From contig RAYE01000044.1 of assembly GCA_003612285.1 (NCBI GenBank), positions 1 to 50,544 on the forward strand: a stretch of 50,544 bases of DNA, written 5' to 3'. How positions within the stretch are numbered: the first letter of the stretch is position 1; each line of letters starts with the position of its first letter. Of this stretch, positions 16,862 through 25,131 are shown one piece after another. The notes under the pieces were generated by a model. It was not told the origin of the DNA. It searched no databases and saw only the letters and a program-made list of their open reading frames with translations. A program made the position numbers and the translations under genes. This DNA is from a bacterium D16-51. GTDB lineage: Bacteria > Bacillota > Clostridia > Lachnospirales > Lachnospiraceae.

Positions 16862-17755
16862 ATGTCTATTTTTACAGGTGCGGGTGTAGCTTTGATTACA
16901 CCAATGCATGAGGATGGCTCTATTAATTATGAGGAAATGGAGCGAATCGTTAATGACCAGATTTTAAATGGGACAGATGCTATTATTGTGTGCGGCACAA
17001 CTGGAGAAGCATCTACTATGACACATGAGGAACACATTGAAACCATTAAGGCATGTGTGGATATGACAAAGAAACGGATTCCTGTAATCGCAGGTACGGG
17101 TTCTAACTGTACGGCTACAGCAGCTTATCTGTCAAAAGAAGCGCAAAATGCTGGTGCAGACGGCGTACTGGTAGTATCTCCTTATTACAATAAAGCGACA
17201 CAGGCAGGGTTAAAAAAGCATTTTACAGAAATTGCCAAGGCAGTTGACCTGCCTGTTATATTATACAATATCCCGGGGCGTACCGGAGTAAATATCCTGC
17301 CAAAGACAATTGCCGATTTGGCGGCGGAGGTAGAGAATATTGTTGGTGTAAAGGAAGCTTCCGGGGACTTATCCCAGGTGGCAGACCTTCTTTCCCTGAC
17401 GCAGGGAGAGGTTGACGTATATTCTGGAAATGACGAACAGATTGTGCCGCTTGTGGCGTTAGGCGGAAAAGGGGTTATTTCTGTATTATCACATGTTGCG
17501 CCAAAAGATACGCATGATATGGTAATAAAATTGATGGAGGGTGATGTGGAAGGAAGCCGCAGCCTTCAGTTAAAGTATATCCCGTTAATAAAGGCGCTTT
17601 TTTGCGAAGTAAACCCGATTCCGGTAAAAGCTGCAATGGAGCTGATGGGATATCAGGCGGGGCCTTTGCGTATGCCGCTTACCAGGATGGAAGAAGCAAA
17701 CAGGCAGGCGCTTCGTCAGGCGATGGTTGATGCAGGTGTGAAAGTGGTTGGTTAA
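16862..17755 (+). CDS. dapA: 4-hydroxy-tetrahydrodipicolinate synthase
   Basis: A 297-residue aldolase condensing pyruvate with aspartate semialdehyde, the first committed step to lysine and diaminopimelate. Seen: the substrate loop GTTGEASTM, the tyrosine region VSPYYNKATQ, YNIPGRTG, and the Schiff-base lysine in VGVKEASG. Length and motifs are normal. AAGGAGGAG precedes the ATG. It is followed by a clear terminator and then dapB, so the two genes may be expressed partly independently. No lysine riboswitch fits in the 46-base gap upstream. Confidence 0.97.
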   Translation: MSIFTGAGVALITPMHEDGSINYEEMERIVNDQILNGTDAIIVCGTTGEASTMTHEEHIETIKACVDMTKKRIPVIAGTGSNCTATAAYLSKEAQNAGADGVLVVSPYYNKATQAGLKKHFTEIAKAVDLPVILYNIPGRTGVNILPKTIADLAAEVENIVGVKEASGDLSQVADLLSLTQGEVDVYSGNDEQIVPLVALGGKGVISVLSHVAPKDTHDMVIKLMEGDVEGSRSLQLKYIPLIKALFCEVNPIPVKAAMELMGYQAGPLRMPLTRMEEANRQALRQAMVDAGVKVVG

Positions 17756-17794
17756 ATTTTGAATAGCAGCTTTCACCGGCATGGAAAGAAGACA

Positions 17795-17822
17795 GCCGGT
17801 AGAGAAATCTGCCGGCCTTTTT
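17795..17822 (+). terminator. Rho-independent terminator after dapA
   Basis: GCCGGTAGA (17795-17803), loop GAAA, and TCTGCCGGC (17808-17816) form a 9-bp stem with one G-T pair, followed by CTTTTT. It lies between dapA and dapB. Confidence 0.85.
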
Positions 17823-17879
17823 ATGTCATAGGAAATTGCTGTAATTGTGGTGGTACAACGGAAGAAAGGATAAAGAACA

Positions 17880-18635
17880 ATGACAAACATTATTTTGGTA
17901 GGCTGTAATGGGCGTATGGGACAGATGATTAGCAGTATTGTGGCAGATGATAAAGATGCTGTTATTGTGGCAGGCATAGATATTGTAAATAACAGGGAGA
18001 ATGGCTATCCTGTTTATCAGGAGTTTTCGGGCTGTAAAGAAGAAGCAGATGTAATCGTTGACTTTTCTTCTGCGAAGAATCTGGAAAAGGTAGTGGATTT
18101 TGCAGTAGAAAAGAAGATTGCCCTGGTGGAATGTTCTACAGGGCTGTCAGAAGAGCAGACGAAGTATCTTCTGGACGCGGGGAAAAAGACGGCTGTCCTG
18201 CGTTCTGCAAATATGTCACTTGGCGTGAACCTTTTGCTAAAGATGGTTAAGGAAGCTGCCCATAAACTGGCTTCAGAAGGGTTTGACATTGAAATCGTGG
18301 AAAAACACCACAACCAGAAGCTGGATGCGCCTTCCGGGACGGCGTTAGCATTAGCTGATTCTATCAATGAGGCGATGGACAACCAGTATGAATATGTCTA
18401 TGACCGTACGCAGGTGCGCCAGAAAAGGGAGAAAAAGGAACTGGGGATTTCTTCTGTCCGTGGCGGGACGATTGTAGGGGAACATGATGTAATTTTTGCC
18501 GGTAATGACGAGGTAGTTACCTTTTCCCATGCTTCCCATTCCAGAGGGGTATTTGCGAAAGGGGCTGTTGTGGCGGCTAAATATCTAAAAGGGAAGGATG
18601 CCGGACTGTATGATATGGCGGATGTGCTGATGTGA
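17880..18635 (+). CDS. dapB: 4-hydroxy-tetrahydrodipicolinate reductase
   Basis: A 251-residue NAD(P)H-dependent reductase, the second enzyme of the lysine/diaminopimelate branch. The nucleotide-binding N-terminus reads LVGCNGRMGQMI, and the active-site segment EKHHNQKLDAPSGTA contains the catalytic His/Lys pair. It follows dapA after a terminator and overlaps the CvpA-like gene by one base (TGATG), suggesting translational coupling with that gene. AAAGGA precedes the ATG. Confidence 0.96.
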   Translation: MTNIILVGCNGRMGQMISSIVADDKDAVIVAGIDIVNNRENGYPVYQEFSGCKEEADVIVDFSSAKNLEKVVDFAVEKKIALVECSTGLSEEQTKYLLDAGKKTAVLRSANMSLGVNLLLKMVKEAAHKLASEGFDIEIVEKHHNQKLDAPSGTALALADSINEAMDNQYEYVYDRTQVRQKREKKELGISSVRGGTIVGEHDVIFAGNDEVVTFSHASHSRGVFAKGAVVAAKYLKGKDAGLYDMADVLM

Positions 18636-19072
18636 TGTATTTGAGGTATGAAAATATTATTGATATCGTTTTGGCGGTCCTCTTCCTGCTGATTGTAATC
18701 CGTGGATGGCATGTCGGCCTTGTTATGTGCATAGCACATATTGCAGTGCTTATTGCTTCCGCAGTGATTGCATCTGCATTTGTAAAGACGACGGGTATCA
18801 TTCCATTATACGGCGTATTTTTTATAGCTGCCGCAGCAGTGCTTGGGAAAGTGGTACAGGTGCTAAAGGTTGTGGAATGGATTCCCCTGGTTGGCATAGT
18901 AAATAAGGCAGGAGGTGCTTTTGCCGGTTTTATTGGCGCTTTTTTGGTTTTCCACATTTTGTTTGGCTTTCTTTTCAGGGCTGTTCCGCAGGAACTGTGG
19001 GAGCAGTGGGGACTTACGCAGGAAATAATTGACAAAACATATCTGTTCAAAGCATTTATAAATAGAGGTTAG
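18635..19072 (+). CDS. CvpA-like membrane protein
   Basis: A 145-residue protein with about four hydrophobic segments (8-25, 28-48, 53-75, 90-115) and the central glycine-rich GIVNKAGGAFAGFIGAFLVFHIL characteristic of the CvpA/colicin V production family. The frame allows a GTG at 18632, but the ATG at 18635 sits in the TGATG overlap with the dapB stop and is more likely. Family members are linked to envelope integrity and purine metabolism in other bacteria; the function here is unassigned. Confidence 0.75.
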   Translation: MYLRYENIIDIVLAVLFLLIVIRGWHVGLVMCIAHIAVLIASAVIASAFVKTTGIIPLYGVFFIAAAAVLGKVVQVLKVVEWIPLVGIVNKAGGAFAGFIGAFLVFHILFGFLFRAVPQELWEQWGLTQEIIDKTYLFKAFINRG

Positions 19073-19095
19073 GCCAAAGCAGGAATGAGGTTTTT

Positions 19096-19782
19096 GTGAA
19101 TAAAGTTAATTATCAGTTAGAGTTAGAGAAAGTAATAGGGCAGGTAACGGAAAAAGACGAGGTTCCAAGGCTTTTGATGCATAGCTGCTGCGCACCTTGC
19201 AGCAGTTACTGCTTAAGTTATTTGGCAGATTTTTTTAAAATAACCATATTTTATTATAATCCCAATATAACCTTGAAAGAGGAATATGAAAAGCGGGTAC
19301 AGGAACAGCAGCGGCTGATTCAGGAGCTCCCGGTTAAATATGAGGTTTCCTTTGCAGAGGGGAAATATGACCCGGAATCTTTTTATAAGATGGCAAAAGG
19401 CCTGGAAGAGCTTCCAGAGGGAGGGGAACGGTGTTTTGCATGTTATCAGATGCGTTTAAGGGAGGCGGCTGTATATGCAAAAGGGAACGGGTTTGCCTTT
19501 TTTACGACAACGCTTTCTGTCAGTCCTTATAAAAATGCACAAAAGCTTAATGAAATTGGGCTGCAGCTTTCAAAGGAGTACCAAATCCCCTGGCTGATGT
19601 CAGATTTTAAGAAAAAAGATGGATATGCAAAATCAATTGCGCTTTCAAAGGAATATAATCTTTACCGCCAGAATTATTGCGGCTGTGAGTTTAGCCGGAT
19701 GCAGGCGGAAAAGAAATCCAGCATAGCAGGAAGAGATATAAGCGGAGGAAGAAATGGCAGAAATTTGGGATGTATACGATGA
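19096..19782 (+). CDS. queH: Epoxyqueuosine reductase QueH
   Basis: A 228-residue iron-sulfur enzyme that reduces epoxyqueuosine in tRNA to queuosine, replacing the unrelated QueG. The cysteine signature is clear: HSCCAPCS near residue 29, CFACYQMRLREA, and YCGCEFS near the C-terminus. The start is a GTG at 19096 with GAGG upstream. The 3' end overlaps the Nudix gene by 29 bases. The tail beyond the Cys motif is poorly conserved. No other queuosine genes are in the window, consistent with salvage or dispersed genes. Confidence 0.93.
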   Translation: MNKVNYQLELEKVIGQVTEKDEVPRLLMHSCCAPCSSYCLSYLADFFKITIFYYNPNITLKEEYEKRVQEQQRLIQELPVKYEVSFAEGKYDPESFYKMAKGLEELPEGGERCFACYQMRLREAAVYAKGNGFAFFTTTLSVSPYKNAQKLNEIGLQLSKEYQIPWLMSDFKKKDGYAKSIALSKEYNLYRQNYCGCEFSRMQAEKKSSIAGRDISGGRNGRNLGCIR

Positions 19783-20266
19783 AAATGGGCAGAGAACCGG
19801 AAAAACAATGGAACGCGGCGTGCCGGATGCAGGCGATTACCTGCTCTGTGTCCATGTATACCTGCATACGCCGGATGGCAGATTTCTGGTACAGAAACGT
19901 TCAAATAATAAGGAGAGCCATCCTGGGGAATGGGATATTACAGGAGGCGCCGTTTTGCGTGGGGAAGAAAGCCTGGAGGGAGCAAAGCGTGAAACGTTTG
20001 AAGAGGTCGGGATTGATATTTCAGATGCCAATATACATTTTGTTGGAAGGGTAAAAAAGAGGAAAAGTTTTGCAGATGTCTATTTTGTAGAAAAGGAGTT
20101 TGCAATCTCTGATTGTGTGCTGCAAAAAGACGAGGTCGATGAAGTACGTTTTGTGGACGGTACAGAGCTTTTGCGCCTGCAGGTGCATGACAGGCTGCGT
20201 GAACCGGAATATATCGAAGTGATCCAGAAAGCAGTTAAGCATTTTGGGCAGCGCCATGGGCAGTAG
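19754..20266 (+). CDS. Nudix hydrolase (isopentenyl-diphosphate isomerase-like subgroup)
   Basis: A 170-residue protein starting MAEIWDVYDENG, a beginning shared with Nudix proteins annotated as IDI-like. The complete Nudix box is visible: GG followed by AVLRGEESLEGAKRETFEEV, with the REx2EE metal-binding core. Such enzymes hydrolyse a nucleoside diphosphate linked to another group; substrate is unknown. Its start lies within the 3' end of queH, with GGAGG at good spacing, so it is probably co-translated. Confidence 0.88.
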   Translation: MAEIWDVYDENGQRTGKTMERGVPDAGDYLLCVHVYLHTPDGRFLVQKRSNNKESHPGEWDITGGAVLRGEESLEGAKRETFEEVGIDISDANIHFVGRVKKRKSFADVYFVEKEFAISDCVLQKDEVDEVRFVDGTELLRLQVHDRLREPEYIEVIQKAVKHFGQRHGQ

Positions 20267-20288
20267 GCAGTGTATGTCTATTCTAAAC

Positions 20289-20391
20289 GTTACTATTCAC
20301 AGCCAATAGTATCAGGATAGATACATCCAAAGGGAAAATCATTATTTATTTGTTTCTACAATTTATGATACCATTGACTGTGAATAGTAAC
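20289..20391. repeat. 103-bp complete member of the GTTACTATTCAC repeat family
   Basis: 26-bp inverted ends with two mismatches: GTTACTATTCACAGCCAATA at the left (extended by GTATCA) and its complement ending GACTGTGAATAGTAAC at the right (to 20391). The A/T-rich interior has no gene. It lies just upstream of the NlpC/P60 promoter. The segment ..AATAGTATCAGGATAGATAC recurs in the relic at 33381-33400. Confidence 0.85.
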
Positions 20392-20429
20392 TTCTAACAT
20401 ATGTAAAATTTGTTAAATACAGAATAAAG

Positions 20430-20458
20430 TTGACAAATAAAAAAGGGATTGCTATAAT
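20430..20458 (+). promoter_or_regulatory. Perfect consensus sigma-70-type promoter for the NlpC/P60 gene
   Basis: TTGACA (20430-20435), 17 bases, TATAAT (20453-20458): both boxes match the vegetative consensus exactly at optimal spacing. The leader of about 55 bases carries GAGG just before the ATG at 20522. Confidence 0.9.
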
Positions 20459-20521
20459 TGTTTTGTAACAAATTTGTAATATTTATGATGCAAAAATGGC
20501 ATATAAGAAATGAGGTTCCAT

Positions 20522-21745
20522 ATGAGAAAGAACAAATTAGTAATCTTGGCGGCTGGTACAGCTTTATTGGCGGCATTCATATGCTTTCCTTTTTCCGGAC
20601 AGGCTGCAGCCTCTATAGAAGAAAAACCATTAGCAGGCATTACCCTTTCAATTGACCGTTACTGTGAATCCGTACTGGAAAATCTGAAAGAAGATGCAGA
20701 GCAGGCGAAGAAAGAAGCAGGCGGGGAGGAAGCTTCTGATGATGTAGCAATTCTTTCTAATATTTCGGAAAAGGAAAAACAGGAGAAAAAAGAACGGGAA
20801 GAACGGATTAAGCTGAACCTGAAATATGATAAGCTTGGGATTGCAAATGTTGATACATACTTAAATGTCAGGAATCGCGGAAGTGAATCTGCCAAAATTA
20901 TTGGCAAAATGACGAAAAACACCGGATGTAATATTATTTCTGTCAAAAAAGGCTGGGCAAAAATTGAATCCGGCAAAGTAAAAGGGTATGTTAAGGCGGA
21001 ATATCTCCTGCAGGGGGAGGAGGCTGAGAAAAAGGCGCTCAAGGTCGCAACTTTAAAGGCAATTGTTGATACAGAGACGTTAAATGTACGCTACCTGCCT
21101 TCCATTGATTCTCCAATTTATGACCAGATATCAGAGGATGAATATTATACTGTTGAGAAGGAACATCTCACAAAGGAATTTATGCAGACATATATGGCAA
21201 AGCACTGCAGCAAGAAGACAGTAAACAGCGTGGATAAAGAATCAATGTATGCTGATTTGGAAAATTGGGCGATGCTTTCCATTGATAATGAAAAGGTATT
21301 TATCAGTAAAGATTTTGTGGATTTGCAGTATAAACTGAACCGTGCTGTAACTGTCCAGGAAGAGAAGAAAAAAAGCTCTTCTTCATCTTCCAACAGGGCG
21401 GCAGGTATCGTAAGCTATGCAATGCAGTTTTTGGGGAATCCTTATGTATGGGGAGGAACAAGCCTGACAAATGGTACAGATTGTTCTGGATTTACAATGG
21501 GGATTTACAGCCATTTCGGTTACTATCTGCCAAGGACTTCCGCAGCACAGGCAGCGGCAACCCGTTCTGTGAGCAGCAGTGAAGTGCAGGTTGGGGATTT
21601 GTTCTTTTATGGAAGCGGTTCTGTAAGCCATGTCGCGCTTTATATTGGCGGCGGACAGATAATCCATGCAAGTAACGCAAGGGATGGTATTAAGATTTCA
21701 AGCGCTTATTACCGCCAGCCATTAAAAATTGGACGTGTAATGTAA
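20522..21745 (+). CDS. Secreted SH3-domain NlpC/P60 cell-wall hydrolase
   Basis: A 407-residue exported protein. Residues about 1-30 are a signal peptide (MRKNK, hydrophobic core, cleavage near SGQAAA). A Glu/Lys-rich segment follows, then a bacterial SH3 domain around YLNVRNRGSESAKIIGKM and a second weaker one around TETLNVRYLPS. After a Ser-rich linker the C-terminal NlpC/P60 peptidase has the triad region: DCSGF (Cys), SHVALYIGG (His) and IIHAS (His/Asn). Such enzymes cut D-Glu-diaminopimelate bonds in wall peptides. The frame starts at 20510, but GAGG lies before the ATG at 20522. A perfect promoter precedes it, so high expression is likely. Confidence 0.92.
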   Translation: MRKNKLVILAAGTALLAAFICFPFSGQAAASIEEKPLAGITLSIDRYCESVLENLKEDAEQAKKEAGGEEASDDVAILSNISEKEKQEKKEREERIKLNLKYDKLGIANVDTYLNVRNRGSESAKIIGKMTKNTGCNIISVKKGWAKIESGKVKGYVKAEYLLQGEEAEKKALKVATLKAIVDTETLNVRYLPSIDSPIYDQISEDEYYTVEKEHLTKEFMQTYMAKHCSKKTVNSVDKESMYADLENWAMLSIDNEKVFISKDFVDLQYKLNRAVTVQEEKKKSSSSSSNRAAGIVSYAMQFLGNPYVWGGTSLTNGTDCSGFTMGIYSHFGYYLPRTSAAQAAATRSVSSSEVQVGDLFFYGSGSVSHVALYIGGGQIIHASNARDGIKISSAYYRQPLKIGRVM

Positions 21746-21756
21746 TAAAACAAATT

Positions 21757-21791
21757 AAAAGGGACATCGGAGGGACGGTGCCCCTTTTTTT
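21757..21791 (+). terminator. Rho-independent terminator after the NlpC/P60 gene
   Basis: AAAAGGGACA and TGCCCCTTTT pair with one mismatch around a G-rich loop, ending in a run of seven T. It starts 12 bases after the stop codon. Confidence 0.8.
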
Positions 21792-21832
21792 GATACTATT
21801 TACAGCCAATCGCAGCCTTTTTGCGGCTTGTT
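21792..21832. repeat. Partial copy of the repeat family
   Basis: GATACTATTTACAGCCAATC followed by GCAGCC matches the left end of the longer family members (ACTATTCACAGCCAATTGCAGC). It continues as a small hairpin, CGCAGCC/GCGGCTTG. There is no right end, so it is a relic abutting the terminator. Confidence 0.5.
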
Positions 21833-21967
21833 ACATACGCGGGAATAAAATGTTTGCAATTTAGAAGAATATATTATATCCTATACATAGTGTGCCATTT
21901 TGGTGACATATATTATCTGTACTGCAGTTGCTTGGCAGTATGGCTTAATTGCGAAAGGAAAAAAAGC

Positions 21968-23728
21968 ATGGATATTTTTAATGTTTTAACTATGGTTGGG
22001 GGGCTGGCATTATTCCTGTATGGAATGAATATTATGGGGGATGGCCTTGCTAAAACTTCTGGCGGTAAGTTAGAGGCTATTTTGGAAAGGTTTACTTCTT
22101 CGCCAATTAAGGCAGTGCTTTTGGGCGCCGGCGTCACGGCTGTAATCCAGTCTTCATCTGCGACAACAGTAATGGTAGTAGGGTTTGTCAATTCGGGGAT
22201 AATGAAGCTGACACAGGCAGTTGGTATTATTATGGGGGCAAATGTCGGTACGACAATTACTTCGTGGATTTTGAGCCTGACCGACATTCAAGGAGAGAGC
22301 GTTTTTATTAAATTATTAAAGCCGTCGTCTTTTTCACCGGTTTTGGCAATGATTGGCGTCAGTCTGATTCTTTTTTCAAAGAGCATGAAAAAAAAGGACA
22401 TTGGGACAATTCTGGCAGGCTTTGCGATTCTTATGACAGGGATGGACACGATGAGCGCTGCCGTAAAGCCGCTTGCAGAAATTGAGGAATTTACCAGTAT
22501 TTTTCTGATGTTTAGTGACAACCCTTTGATTGGCGTTGTCGTTGGTGCGCTGTTGACGGCTGTAATCCAGAGCTCTTCGGCTTCCGTCGGGATTTTGCAG
22601 GCGCTTTGCCTGACGGGTTCTGTATCCTATGCGTCAGCGCTTCCTATTATTATGGGACAAAATATCGGTACTTGTGTAACGGCTCTGCTGTCGGCAATCG
22701 GGGCAAGCAAAAATGCCAGGCGTGCTGCATTTGTACATTTTTACTTTAATATAATTGGAACTGTCATTTTTATGGTACTTTTCTATGTCATAAATGCAGT
22801 GGTTAATTTCTCTTTTATGGAGGAAGCGGCTGGCGCAGCAGGGATTGCTATAATCCATAGCTGTTTTAATGTGACTGCTACGGCTGTTTTGCTTCCATTC
22901 CGGGATATTCTGGTAAAAATTGCAACGCTTACAGTCCGTGATGATAAGGCAGAGGCAGAGAGAAGCGGCCTTAAGCTTTTGGATGAAAGATTTTTAGAAA
23001 AGCCTTCCTTTGCGCTTGGTTCAGCAAAAAAAGCGGCGGTAGAAATGGCATATGCGGCACAGGAGGCTTTAAATGAAGCAATTTCCCTGATTAACCAGTA
23101 CGATAAGGGAAAAGCAAAAAAAGTAATGGAATTAGAGGATATGGTAGACCATTATGAGGACGAGTTAGGGGCCTATCTGATGAAAATAAATAATGCCGAT
23201 TTGTCTTTGAAGGATTCTCAGTCAGTATCTATGATGCTTCATTGTATAGGGGATTTTGAAAGAATTTCAGATCATGCCTGCAATGTTATGGAAACAGTGG
23301 CGCAGGCAAACAAAAAGGGTGCGGCTTTTTCTGACAAGGCGAAGGAAGAGCTGGCTGTCTATGAAAGTGCAGTCCAGGAAATTGTCTCTATGACATGTAA
23401 GGTTTTTGATACAGAAGATACGGTCCTGGCTGTCCAGGTGGAGCCTTTGGAAGAGGTAATAGACACGCTGAATGAGGAAATCAAAAAGAAGCATGTAAAA
23501 CGCCTTAGGAAAGGGAAATGTACAATTGAAGTGGGATTCGTACTGTCTGACCTTACGACAAACTTTGAGAGGATTGCAGACCATTGCTCTAATATTGCAA
23601 TCAGTTTAATCCAGATGAAGGAAGATGGCCTGGAATCCCATGGGTATCTGGATAATTTAAAAGAAAATGATAATCCGGAATTTTTGGCGAAATATAAGGA
23701 ATACCGTAAAAAATATAAACTGCCATAA
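21968..23728 (+). CDS. Na/Pi cotransporter family protein with C-terminal PhoU domain
   Basis: A 586-residue protein. The N-terminal half has two Na+/Pi-cotransporter repeats, each with the signature TAVIQSSSA (TAVIQSSSATTVMV near residue 60; TAVIQSSSASVGI near residue 200), embedded in eight or so transmembrane helices. From about residue 340 a PhoU-like helical bundle (MVDHYEDELGAYL, FERISDHACN, FERIADHCSNI) follows. It likely exports or imports phosphate with Na+. The open frame reaches back to 21821, but GAAAGGA precedes the ATG at 21968 (MDIFNV), which begins the first helix. No pst/pho genes are adjacent. Confidence 0.93.
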   Translation: MDIFNVLTMVGGLALFLYGMNIMGDGLAKTSGGKLEAILERFTSSPIKAVLLGAGVTAVIQSSSATTVMVVGFVNSGIMKLTQAVGIIMGANVGTTITSWILSLTDIQGESVFIKLLKPSSFSPVLAMIGVSLILFSKSMKKKDIGTILAGFAILMTGMDTMSAAVKPLAEIEEFTSIFLMFSDNPLIGVVVGALLTAVIQSSSASVGILQALCLTGSVSYASALPIIMGQNIGTCVTALLSAIGASKNARRAAFVHFYFNIIGTVIFMVLFYVINAVVNFSFMEEAAGAAGIAIIHSCFNVTATAVLLPFRDILVKIATLTVRDDKAEAERSGLKLLDERFLEKPSFALGSAKKAAVEMAYAAQEALNEAISLINQYDKGKAKKVMELEDMVDHYEDELGAYLMKINNADLSLKDSQSVSMMLHCIGDFERISDHACNVMETVAQANKKGAAFSDKAKEELAVYESAVQEIVSMTCKVFDTEDTVLAVQVEPLEEVIDTLNEEIKKKHVKRLRKGKCTIEVGFVLSDLTTNFERIADHCSNIAISLIQMKEDGLESHGYLDNLKENDNPEFLAKYKEYRKKYKLP

Positions 23729-23755
23729 TACGGTGGCACAGAAAGTGAGGAAATA

Positions 23756-24958
23756 ATGGGTTATGCAATTGTCAGCCTAAAGAAAGGCGAAGGCAGGACA
23801 GTAAAAAGCGGCGGAATGTGGATTTATGATAATGAAATTGCTTCTATTATGGGGAGCTTTGAGGATGGGGATATTGTCATAGTGCATGATTTTGACGGCT
23901 ATCCACTAGGGAAAGGGTTTATAAACCGCCATTCACGTATCCGCATCCGGCTTCTGACAAGAGATGTTAACCAGGAGATTAACCGTGAATTTTTAAAGAT
24001 GCGGCTGAAAAATGCATGGGATTACCGAAAAAGAACTGTCGATATAGGAAGCTGCAGGATTGTTTTTGGGGAAGCTGACTTCCTGCCCGGTCTGGTGGTT
24101 GATAAATTCAGCGATGTTCTTGTTGTCCAGTCTTTAGCGCTTGGGATTGATTGCTGGAAAGAAGAAATAATAGGGATTTTAAAAGAAATTTTAAAGGAAG
24201 ACGGGATTTCTATCCGCGGCGTGTATGAGCGCAGCGATGCCAAAGTGCGGAAGCAGGAGGGGATGCAGCCTGTAAAGGGGTTTCTTGGGGAAGAATTTGA
24301 AACAGAGGTAGAAATTTCAGAAAATGGCATAAAATACCTGGTGGATATAGTGGATGGGCAAAAGACAGGCTTTTTTTTAGACCAGAAATATAACCGGCTG
24401 GCAATCCGAAAACTCTGCAGTGGGGCAAAGGTCCTTGATTGCTTTACCCATACAGGTTCCTTTGCTTTAAACGCCGCGCAGGCGGGCGCAGCAAGCGTTC
24501 TTGCGCTGGACGCTTCCGAGGGCGGTATCATGCAGGCAAGGAAAAATGCAGAGCTGAATGGTCTGTCTGACATTGTATCGTTTGAATGTGCAGATGTTTT
24601 TGAAAAGCTTCCTGCGTTGGAAAAAAGTAGAGAAAAGTTTGATTTGGTTATTTTAGACCCGCCTGCCTTTACAAAATCCCGAAATTCTGTTAAGAATGCA
24701 GTAAAAGGATACCGGGAAATTAACCTCCGTGCGATGAAGATACTCCGTGATGGGGGATTTTTGGCAACCTGTTCCTGTTCGCATTTTATGACGGAAGAAT
24801 TATTTGCAAAAACAATCGGGCAGGCGGCTGCAAATGTACATAAACGCCTCCGCCAGGTAGAATTTCGCACCCAGGCGCCAGATCACCCGGTACTCTGGGC
24901 TGCAGAGGAGTCATATTATTTAAAATTTTTTATTTTCCAGGTTGTGGAGGAGAAGTAA
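23756..24958 (+). CDS. Class I SAM-dependent rRNA methyltransferase, RlmI-like
   Basis: A 400-residue enzyme with an N-terminal PUA domain (about 1-75), a linker, and a C-terminal Rossmann methyltransferase. VLDCFTHTGSFALNAA is the SAM-binding motif I, DLVILDPPAFTKSRNSV motif IV, and TCSCSHFM carries the catalytic-type cysteine region. This matches the YccW/RlmI family, which methylates C5 of a cytosine in 23S rRNA. GTGAGG precedes the ATG. It stands 27 bases after the Na/Pi gene, so it may share a transcript, though the functions look unrelated. Confidence 0.9.
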   Translation: MGYAIVSLKKGEGRTVKSGGMWIYDNEIASIMGSFEDGDIVIVHDFDGYPLGKGFINRHSRIRIRLLTRDVNQEINREFLKMRLKNAWDYRKRTVDIGSCRIVFGEADFLPGLVVDKFSDVLVVQSLALGIDCWKEEIIGILKEILKEDGISIRGVYERSDAKVRKQEGMQPVKGFLGEEFETEVEISENGIKYLVDIVDGQKTGFFLDQKYNRLAIRKLCSGAKVLDCFTHTGSFALNAAQAGAASVLALDASEGGIMQARKNAELNGLSDIVSFECADVFEKLPALEKSREKFDLVILDPPAFTKSRNSVKNAVKGYREINLRAMKILRDGGFLATCSCSHFMTEELFAKTIGQAAANVHKRLRQVEFRTQAPDHPVLWAAEESYYLKFFIFQVVEEK

Positions 24959-25042
24959 TAGGGGCTGGTATAGACTTTGTTATACGGTTATGATATACTA
25001 AATAGGCTATAATAACGTGTTTCATGATGGGGAGGCAGTCAT

Positions 25043-25063
25043 ATGCCTGGAAAGTTATTTTAA
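25043..25063 (+). other. Possible six-codon leader ORF upstream of thrC
   Basis: GGGGAGG at about 25029-25035, then ATG-CCT-GGA-AAG-TTA-TTT-TAA (MPGKLF). The ribosome binding site is stronger than that of thrC itself, and the ORF lies 68 bases upstream of the thrC start. It contains no threonine or isoleucine codons, so it is not a classic thr attenuation peptide. It may be chance. Confidence 0.2.
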
Positions 25064-25131
25064 CAGCAGGGGTTAGACCTGACAGAAATCGACAGGATCA
25101 AAAAGTAAAACAGGAAGAAGAGAGGTTAGTT

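Noticed and set aside
24022-24870. 282-codon open frame on the minus strand, inside the RlmI-like gene
   Set aside because: It lies entirely antisense to a gene with clear methyltransferase motifs, has no ribosome binding site, and its composition (many Ser/Phe/Arg) is typical of a shadow frame.
24959-25131. Possible T-box leader before thrC
   Set aside because: No T-box sequence (TGGNACCGCG-like) and no terminator/antiterminator pair could be found; only a weak mini-ORF remains.
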